DNA of 64,000 bases, from the NCBI GenBank assembly GCA_037954325.1, contig JBBMNZ010000002.1, positions 12,819,679 through 12,883,678 of the forward strand, read 5' to 3'. Position 1 is the first letter of the stretch. Every line of letters begins with the position of its first letter. The translations under genes and the position numbers were made by a program. Shown here piece after piece: positions 56,644 to 64,000 of the stretch. The notes below the pieces were generated by a model, which was given only the letters and a program-made list of their open reading frames with translations, had not been told where the DNA came from and did not search any database. This stretch comes from Fistularia commersonii. Lineage: Eukaryota > Chordata > Actinopteri > Syngnathiformes > Fistulariidae.

Positions 56644-57043
56644 ATAACAGAGATACAGTCCCAATTCCTCCTTGAACTTTTCTGTCACAGCTATGGCACA
56701 CCTTACCACTGCATTACAGCTCTCATACATGTCCTGCACCACTTCAACATACTTCTCTGCCTCTCCAGACTTCCTCATATAGTATCCCAGTTTTTCTCTC
56801 ACCACCCTGCCATATGCTTTTTCTAGGTCTACATAAGTCGCAGTGCAGCTCCATCTGACCTTCTCCATCAATATTCTCAAAGCAAATACCACATCTATAG
56901 TGCCCTTTCTTGGCATGATATCATATTGCTGCTCACAAATGCCTACATCTGCCCTCTGTCAAGCTTCCACAACTCTTTCCTATTTTTCATTGTATGGCTC
57001 ATCAACATTATTCCTCTATAATTACAAATCTGTACATCTCCCT

Positions 57044-57247
57044 CCATCCATCCATCCATCCATCTTTCCCCACTTATCCGGAGTTGGATCGCGGGGGCAG
57101 CAGTCGGAGCAGTGAGGCCCAGACCTCCCTCTCCCCCGCCACATGGTCCAGCTTTTCTGGGGGGACCCCAAGGCGTTCCCAGCCCAGCCTAGAGACATAG
57201 TCTCTCCAGTGTGTTCTGGGTCTTCCCTGTGGTCTCCTCCCAGATGG
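57044..57247 (-). mobile_element. 5'-truncated LINE 3' end with (GGAT)n tail, nested, with target-site duplication
   Basis: Bounded by acatctccct at 57034-57043 and again at 57248-57257, a ten-base exact target-site duplication. The low-coordinate end is a run of ccatccatcc, that is (GGAT)n on the sense strand. The body around ttatccggagttggatcg and gacatagtctctccagtgtg is a LINE 3' region that I recognise as widespread in teleosts; its clade is uncertain. Confidence 0.75.
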
Positions 57248-58262
57248 ACATCTCCCTTGTTCTTAAAAATCATTGCTTTCACACTTCTCCATTCCTCAAG
57301 CCTCTAAGATCCTGTTAAACAAATCTAGTCTGAAACTCTACAGTCAACTCTCTTCAATATTTCCATACCTTTATAGATATATCATCAGGGCCAACTTCCT
57401 GCCTCCTTGCTCACCTTTCCTCCCTCTTCATCCTCTTCAATTCCTTCCTCACTTCACCTTTACCAGTCTCCACTAGTTTGTGGTCCACAAGAGTCACCTG
57501 TTTAACTCTTTGTTCTTTCTCATTTTCCAAATTAACCAACTCGTCAAAATACTCTTTCTATCTTCCCATCACAGTTCAGTCCCTGTCAATATTTCCGCTT
57601 CCCTATTCCTAATCACCATGATTTGTTGTATGTCTTTCCTATCTCTATCTTTCAGTTTCACCAACCTGTATAAATATTCATTTCCCTCCCTACTGTCCAA
57701 CCTGTCATACAGGTCATCGTATGCCCTTTGTTTGGCCTATGATACCACAACCTTCACTTAATGCTGCATTTCCTATAATCCTGCTCTCTTCAGTCTCCCT
57801 GGTGTCCCACCTCTTCATAGCCCACTTCTTTCTCTTTATGCACTCCTACACTTTCTCATCCCAACACCAATGCTCCTTATCTACTCTCTTTCCAAATGAC
57901 ACACAAAGTACTCTCCCACCTTTTTACCAGGTCCTATTAGCCAATCAGGGAGACACTTTTCAACCCCTTGAAAACCACACAACACACACCTCTTTTTTGA
58001 GCTTCCACCACTCCAACTATTCATCTTCCTATGCTGCACTGACTACACACTTACCTACCACTTTCAGTGTTAACATCAGTGACTTTAAAGAAAGTCACTG
58101 ATCTCCTTCAGATGATATCTTCTATATAAGATGTTGTCCACCTGTGTGCTCCTACCTCAACTTATAGTTACCCTATGTTGCTGTCTTTTCTGGAAGAGAG
58201 TATTTGCTAAAGTAATTTCCATCATTTTCCACCATCTGTCCATTTGCATTCCAATCCTGGAA

Positions 58263-58345
58263 TCTGATAAATGACTTTGATGAAGCCTCAGGGCGGCACA
58301 GGCCAGTGTCTCCCCTGAGCCGGTCCCAAGCCCGGATAAATCCAC
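58263..58345 (+). mobile_element. RTE 5'-end fragment in opposite orientation
   Basis: Read on the + strand, gccggtcccaagcccggata (58319-58338) is the sense 5' end of this RTE family. In the copy at 27.5-29.6 kb the same stretch lies at the 5' end of a minus-strand element. Here it abuts a minus-strand body but points the other way. Either the 5' end of the minus copy was inverted, or this is the 5' remnant of the + copy at 59.1 kb. Confidence 0.5.
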
Positions 58346-58769
58346 AGGGTTGCAGCAGAAAATAAGAGCAGTTTGAGTTTGCACTGAGAATTTTTGTGCT
58401 TGAGGCCTCCTGTATTTCCACAGTCTCAGTGTGTGTGTGACAGGATATAAATAGAGTTGCGCTATCAACAGAAATTATTGCTGTTGTGTTGTAAATCCAC
58501 AATTTTATCCTGGATGACCCTCAGACTTTATTAGAACCACTAGCGTATTGATGAAATATAGTTATACACATTGTGTTCCTTGGTATGTCTTTAGTGTGTT
58601 TACCTCTTTGGCTTTGTTAAATATGTGTATGATCCATGCAAAGCACCCTTTACCTGATCATTACCACATTATTTACACAAAACAGCATTTAACTCCAACA
58701 GACAAATGTGCATTGCAGTTGCTTTTTCAGAAACACAAATTAAATTATTGTGATTGCAGGACTTAAGTC

Positions 58770-58893
<124 letters not shown>

Positions 58894-59109
58894 GGATATA
58901 TAACAGCCTGTAGTCTTTTTTTGTTTTATCATGACAGCTTAGCTCAGCTCAGATAGTCACCTTCATGCATATGAAAGGAGGATGATCAAACAGCAGTAAA
59001 AAGCTGTCAAAAGCTGCTGGTACATTTCAGTCCAGTCTGTAGAGCTTTGCCTTGAGGAAAGAGTCCTGTTCTGCCCCGGTACACGATGATTTTCAGTTTC
59101 AGTTTACAT
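58894..59109. other. short unassigned stretch
   Basis: Between the microsatellite and the + strand RTE copy. No feature recognised. Confidence 0.5.
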
Positions 59110-60735
59110 GACTTGTATGCTCGGTTGGAGGGAAGGAGGGAGAGAATGATCTATGCAGGTTGGTGAAAAACAGATAGAGATGGAAAGGATGTACAGCAGG
59201 TGCAGATGATTAAGGATAGAGAGGGAAATGTATCGACAGATGCTAGAAAAGTGATGGGAAGATGGAAAGAGTACATTGAAAAGCTGATGAATGAGGAAAA
59301 TTAAAGAGAGGCAAGGGTAGAAGAGGTGATTGTAGACCACAAAGTAGCAGAGATTAGTAAAAGAGATGTTAGCTGGTCCTGATGATATACCTGTGGAGGT
59401 ATGGAAGTGTCTGGGAGAGGCAGTGGTAGAGTTTCTGGCTAGATTATTCAACAGGATCTTAGCGAGTGAGAAGATGCTTGAGGAATGGTGAACAAGTGTA
59501 ATGTTGCCTATTTTTAAGAATAAGGGGTATGTGCAGAATTCAGTATCTATAGAGGGATAAAGTTGATGAGCCATACAATGAAGTTATGGGAAAGTGTAGT
59601 GCAAACTACACTGAGAGCATAAGTCAGCATTTGTGGACAGCAGTACAGCTTCATGCCTGGAAAGAGTACTACAGATGCACTATCTTCATTTGGGATCCAC
59701 TCTGAGCCCCTTCTTGTTTGCAGTGGACAGGCTGACAGATGAGGTTAGACAGCAATCCATAGACCATGATGTTTGCAGATGACATTGTGATCTTAAGTAA
59801 GAGCAGGGAAAAGGTTGAGCAAAATCTAGAGAGGTGGAAGTATGCTCTGGCAAGGAGAGGAGTAAAGGTTAGTTGCAGCAAGAAAGTGTATTTGTGTGAA
59901 TGAGAAGAACCTGCGTGGAACGGTGAGGCAACAGGATGGAGATCAAGAAGTTGGAGGATTTCAGGTTCTTGGGGTCAGCAGTCCAGAGCAGCGGAGAGTG
60001 TGGAGAAGAGGTGAAGAGACAGGTTCAAGCAGGTTGAATGGGTAGAGAAAAGTGTCAGTGGTACTATGCGATCGAAGACGGCCAGCCAGATTTAAAGGAA
60101 ATGTATACAAGACAGGGGTGTGACCAGATGCTGTCCCGTGATGCTGTATGGCCTAGAAACAGTAACAATGAAGAGAGGACAGGAGGCAGAGTTAGAGGTC
60201 ACAGAGATGAAGATGCTAAGGTTCTCTTTGGGAGTGACAAGGATGAATAGGCTCAGGAATGAGCCTATCAGAGGACCAGGACATGTTAGATGTTTTGGAG
60301 GGAAGGTCAGAGAAGCCAGACTGAGATGGTTTGGTCATGTGCAGAGGAGGAATAGTGACTATATTGGTAGACGGCTTCTGGAATTGGAGCTGCCACGTAG
60401 GAGGTCTAGAGGAAGACCAAAGAGAAGATTTATGGACATAGTGAGACAGGATATTCGTTGACTGCGATTAACGCCTCATGGATGAACCATGAGCAGCAGC
60501 TGCCATCAACCAGTGCAGCAGTCTTGGTTAACAACACTTCAACACACTAAGAGGAGCCAGGAATTGACCCAGGAATGTTCGGTTCCAAAGACAAGTGCTC
60601 CACCTCCTGTGCAACGCCACCTCCTAATATAAAGGTAGTTGGTGTGAAAGAGAGGGATACAAAGAATAGGGTTAGCTGGAGAAGATTGATTTGCTGTGGT
60701 GAGCCCTGAGGGGAAAAGCAAAAGGAGAAGAAGAA
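59110..60735 (+). mobile_element. decayed RTE-type LINE, plus strand, with 3' end
   Basis: From gagagaatgatctatgcagg, reverse-transcriptase text is read in shifting frames: PADDIPVEVWK-like sequence near 59.37 kb, LEEW near 59.48 kb, then LHLGSTLSPFLFAVDRLTDE at about 59.68 kb. The catalytic MMFADDIVILS follows at about 59.77 kb. The C-terminus (MLYGLETVTMKRGQEAELEV, FSLGVTRMNRLRNEPIRGPG, RLRWFGHVQRR) is at 60.14-60.46 kb. The segment between MPGKSTTDA and LHLGSTLSPF is deleted. The last codons (KVVGVKERD, WRRLICCGE) reappear at 60.63-60.71 kb after a SINE insert. The element ends in ggggaaaagcaaaaggagaa. Confidence 0.85.
60464..60627 (-). mobile_element. tRNA-derived SINE nested in the RTE copy
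   Basis: On the minus strand the head reads ggcgttgcacaggaggtgga (A-box region), then gggtcaattcctggctcc (B-box region). It continues into a body with gttgttaaccaagactgctg. The same body is found at 63058-63290. It separates the RTE codons RQDIR from KVVGVKERD, so it inserted after the LINE did. Confidence 0.7.
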
Positions 60736-61537
60736 TCTGATGAATGACTTCAATTTTTGTTATGGCAGTTTCGAAACCATTTCATCTGAACAAGGGGAGC
60801 TCAAAAGTAAGACCCTCCTTTGGACAATCATATCCTTCAGTATTTTGTTTTAGTACATTTAATTCCCCCCAAATTATTCTAATCAATCATATTGGTTCTC
60901 ACTAAGAGATCACATACCCAGAGCTTTCAAAAATTTGGTCTTCCCAGTTAAGTACAAATAAAATAAGGGCCATGTCTTCTGGCGAGGCAGAACAGGGTCC
61001 TGCTCAGGATGCTCCTGATCGGAGTGGCCTGCTCCATTTGATGCCAATCTGCTTTGTCACTTCTATTGTGTATTTTGTGTATTGTGTATTCCTTTCCTTG
61101 GTGAGTACTCTTCGTGTGCACATGTCTATATGGTGTCCTACAGTGTCAAGAAATGTGCCTTCAAACAAAATCCCTTAGTATTATTAAAACAGAACCATAA
61201 CGATGAGAGCAAGTTCCAGACTGACTCAAGATAATATCACCAAAGCCACAATCACACAGACTGGAAACAAACGCAACGAGAAATAGTATTGAAACAGAAA
61301 CTGAAAGACTAACGATCCTATCTAATTAAATGCAAATTCAAAAAAATGCCACTGCTTTTGGTCCGAGATGAAAAGGCCAGACATAAAAGGAGAACAGAGT
61401 GGAAATGGCTTGCAGTCGTCTGAGACTGGCTTGAGCAGACATCGAAACTAGTGAACGAGAGGGAGTGAGAGATCGATGAATGTAGAGGAAGAGAAAGATG
61501 TAGATCTAGAGTGGGGGAGATACAAAGAGAGAGAGAG

Positions 61538-61616
<79 letters not shown>

Positions 61617-62104
61617 ACTAGAACGAGGACCTTTACGTCACACGGCCTTTGTCGCTCCCACCTATGGTCGCCACATCGCTTGGTTACTTCAGGGAACAGA
61701 TGCGGCTCGGAAATGTTACATCCAGACCTTTGCGAGTATCTCTACTCCTCTCTCTACCTTTAATCACCCGAGAAATTTTCATTCTTATCATTTAATTAAT
61801 ATAATTTAAGCCAAATTATTTAAGAATTAACTATCGGACCTGCTAAGGTAACGCATATCGAATGCAACATCCAGTATAATTATGAGAGGACTGTTAAATA
61901 CGATGGCACGTAAATCCATCTACTTCCAGTGAAAATTTCGTAGAGGGAGGCGAACTATCATCATTTGAGCCTTTTGTTGTAGGACACTCCCCGTGGTATT
62001 TATTTAGACAAATAATATAACCCATGAGGCGTTTTAATTAACGGTCAAAGACCATTATATTTATTTCGACTATAAACACAAGGCAGTTGTAGTACCACTT
62101 AAGA
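60736..62104 (+). other. upstream region and 5' UTR of kcnk1
   Basis: No coding signature. It holds a pure (GA)n tract at 61518-61613. A tataaa-like string lies near 62070, about 30 bases before the ATG, but I would not call it a TATA box on this alone. The transcription start is not visible. Confidence 0.45.
61518..61613 (+). repeat. (GA)n microsatellite upstream of kcnk1
   Basis: About 95 bases of GA dinucleotides with a single C near the start, giving a long polypurine strand. It lies about 0.5 kb before the kcnk1 start codon. The Arg-Glu repeat open frame over it (61476-61763) is an artefact. Confidence 0.96.
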
Positions 62105-62459
62105 ATGCTTCAGTCACTAGCCAGCAATTCGTGCGTGCGGCTGATACAGAGTCACAAATCGACATGGTATTTCGTGTCTCTGGTAGTGGGATATCTGCTC
62201 TATCTTGTATTCGGCGCTGTTGTATTTTCGTCGGTCGAACTACCTTGTGAAGACCTCCTTCGCCAGGACCTGAGGGCCATGAAAAAGCAGTTCCTTCAGG
62301 AAAACGAGTGTCTATCCGAAGAGCGTCTGGAGAGGTTTCTAAAGAAAGCCCTTGATGCCAGTAATTATGGGGTTTCCATCCTGAATAACGCTTCTGCTAA
62401 CTGGAACTGGGACTTCACCTCCGCGCTGTTCTTTGCTAGCACGGTGCTCTCCACCACAG
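62105..62459 (+). CDS. kcnk1: potassium two-pore channel TWIK-1, first coding exon (gene continues beyond window)
   Basis: Opens MLQSLASNSCVRLIQSHKST, matching the mammalian KCNK1 N-terminus (MLQSLAGSSCVRLVE). M1 follows (FVSLVVGYLLYLVFGAVVFS), then the extracellular cap (SSVELPCEDLLRQDLRAMKK), with the cap cysteine in ENECLSEE that links TWIK dimers. A glycosylation site (NAS) and the first pore helix (NWNWDFTSALFFASTVLSTT) come last. The exon stops one base into the Gly of the first TTG selectivity filter, at donor gtaaga. The mammalian gene splits at the same place. The protein is a weakly inward-rectifying K+ leak channel of plasma and endosomal membranes. M2 to the C-terminus are not in the window. 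Confidence 0.96.
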
Positions 62460-63936
62460 GTAAGATACGTCAATGGCTCTAGCTTGAGCAGCAGACAATG
62501 TAGGACGATCTGTTGTGTAGACTGTTTCAGTGTTGCTGAATGTTTTCACTTGCTTTTCTTACCTTTTTTCTCTGCACATTTAAATACAATATTAGATAGA
62601 ACCTTAGGTCCCCCAGGCCTCTCTAAGCAGGGCACGTGATACAATAATTGTGTAGGAATCTGTCACGCTGATCAGTATTGATACACTTGCCAATCAATTA
62701 TCGGCCATGCCAAATGTTACCATGGAGACAGATCACGTATAGCTTTGGGTGTCTTCTGTGTGCCTTGACAGGAGACAGAGCTTGTGATGATAAGGTAGTG
62801 CTGTTTTTTTTCGAAAAAGGTTCACATCTGGTAGGTAAACACAATTGCCAAAGTTTTCATTTTGTGACACCAATTTCAGCATTGTGATGGAACGCAATGC
62901 ACAGTTTCAGATCTTAAACCAGTGTCAAAAAAGGGGGGTGACGTGTTTCACTACTGCCTGAAACCATGTGGTTTCTTGTTTTGCCGTTTTTGGATCAACG
63001 GTTTCGCCATCAAAACATCCATTATTGAGCATGATTTTAAAGCCCAGTCATAGAATCAAGTTTAATAATTAATAGTAATAATTTATCCTTCATTAAACCC
63101 TTGTGGGGAAATTTGTTCTCTGCAATTAACCCATCATGGATGAATCATGAGCAGTTGGCTGCATTGGAATAGCACCCGGGGAGCAGTTAAGGGTTCAGTG
63201 TCTTGCTCGACGACACTTCGACAAACTAGGAGGAACCGGTTATCGAACCAGTAATATTCAGTTCAAACGACGAATGCTCTCTCCCCTGTTTATTTAAGTT
63301 TATTAACTATTATGCTATGCATTGTATTTAGTTTCAGTGACAGGGTTACACAGACATAACCTTTTGTCTCTGCCAAAATCATCTTTATTTGCCCATGGCA
63401 AAGAATAATAGTCAGTTACATTTCAGCAGATACTGTTGAAGCCAACATTTGTACTTGATAGGCAGAGGGATGGGTGTGTGTGACAAGGCTCTCTGCACAG
63501 ATGTTGTAATTTTTGTTATCTATTATTGCTCAATAGAACATGACTTGTAGATTGCTGTTAGACTAGAACTTTAGTACATCTGCATGGCAGCAGTAATCTT
63601 TGTGGGTTCATCAAAAGAGCACATAAGTTATACAGCTGCCCGCTGTACTCTTGTTGTCTCAACAACACTGTGTTGAAAGCTAAACAGCAAACTACTAGGG
63701 ATTAAGATCATATATACTTCTAATGATTGGTTCTTCGTAATAGCCTGGAATTTTATTAATTTGTATTGGTACAATTTTTTTTTCTTTTGTAATGCCTTTT
63801 CTATTACTTTTCATAACAGCTGTCAACTATAGCATTGAAACATAAAACCAGGCTCTATGATGGTACTTCTTTAAGTTTTATTTTCACTGGGCAAAAAAGC
63901 ACAGGTTCTGTGAGTGAGTTCTGAAGTAGTTGAAGA
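62460..63936 (+). other. kcnk1 intron 1 (part)
   Basis: Intron sequence holding a minus-strand SINE at 63058-63290. Short open frames (62433-62887) show no family signature. Confidence 0.7.
63058..63290 (-). mobile_element. tRNA-derived SINE in kcnk1 intron
   Basis: On the minus strand it has a B-box-like ggttcgataaccggttcc, then gtcgagcaagacactgaacc and aactgctccccgggtgc. It continues through gaacaaatttccccacaagg and ends in an att-rich tail near 63062. The body matches the SINE inside the RTE copy at 60464-60627, and this copy is the more complete one. Confidence 0.7.
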
Positions 63937-63939
63937 CAT

Positions 63940-64000
63940 TTTCTTCTCCTTTCGGCTTTTCCCTTCAGGGGTCGCCACAGCGAATCAACCTTCTCCATCT
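63940..64000 (-). mobile_element. 3' end of another RTE copy entering the window
   Basis: tttcttctcctttcggcttt and cttcaggggtcgccacagcg are the reverse complement of the 3' end at 60682-60733 (ttgctgtggtgagccctgag, gggaaaagcaaaaggagaa). The element lies on the minus strand and continues past 64000. Confidence 0.85.

Larger units (their letters stand above)
55910..58262 (-). mobile_element. decayed RTE-type LINE, minus strand
   Basis: Reverse-transcriptase text on the minus strand at 56655-56916 (MPRKGTIDVVFALRILMEKV, then YVDLEKAYGRV and KYVEVVQDMYESCNAVVR) and endonuclease text near 58.16-58.26 kb (WWKMMEITLANTLFQKRQQH). Further non-framed similarity lies in between, for example cagatctccctt-ttctta around 57.25 kb. 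The ADD catalytic box and downstream parts are lost or replaced near 56.5-56.65 kb by another repeat. A LINE 3' end is nested at 57044-57247. Many frameshifts are present. Confidence 0.8.

Noticed and set aside
59104..59574. 156-residue minus-strand open frame
   Set aside because: Antisense of the + strand RTE copy.
61476..61763. Arg-Glu repeat open frame upstream of kcnk1
   Set aside because: Translation of a (GA)n microsatellite.
62065..62080. TATA box for kcnk1 (actataaacac)
   Set aside because: Only about 30 bases before the ATG, which would leave almost no leader; AT-rich surroundings make chance likely.

Overview
This window is vertebrate nuclear DNA, almost certainly from a ray-finned (teleost) fish. 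It has intron-rich genes with GT-AG boundaries and very long (CA)n and (GA)n microsatellites. It also carries Tc1-type DNA transposons, RTE-type LINEs and tRNA-derived SINEs of kinds common in teleosts. Four protein-coding genes can be reconstructed exon by exon. There is no rRNA, tRNA gene, CRISPR array or prokaryotic operon.

Layout. (1) 394-9524, + strand: the 3' half of a thrombospondin gene, best matched to thbs2, running from type 1 repeat 2 to the stop codon (739 residues in 14 exons). Its 3' UTR probably runs to about 11.0 kb. (2) About 11.0-24.2 kb: a gene-poor interval with one tRNA-derived SINE, a (TG)n tract, a dispersed repeat and small tandem repeats. (3) 25572-30680, + strand: complete agpat4 (8 coding exons, 377 residues), with a broken RTE LINE inside one intron. 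(4) 33483-55475, - strand: complete map3k4 (26 constitutive coding exons, 1542 residues), plus one predicted cassette exon of 41 codons. An inactivated full-length Tc1 element lies in one of its introns. (5) About 55.9-60.7 kb: two decayed RTE copies in opposite orientation, both interrupted by younger insertions. (6) 62105-62459, + strand: first coding exon of kcnk1 (TWIK-1); the rest of the gene lies beyond the window. A further RTE 3' end enters at 63.94 kb.

How the genes relate. thbs2 encodes a secreted matricellular glycoprotein. agpat4 encodes a membrane lysophosphatidate acyltransferase. map3k4 encodes the GADD45-responsive kinase upstream of p38 and JNK. kcnk1 encodes a two-pore potassium channel. 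They are not a functional operon. agpat4 and map3k4 lie tail to tail, as I recall for human 6q, so this is conserved synteny. map3k4 and kcnk1 are divergent.

I did not find evidence for a wholly new biological system. The most informative observations are a map3k4 cassette exon too short to stand out as an open frame, a GC-AG intron in the same gene, an upstream-ORF-rich map3k4 leader, a SINE/LINE shared tail, and repeated nesting of elements with visible target-site duplications.
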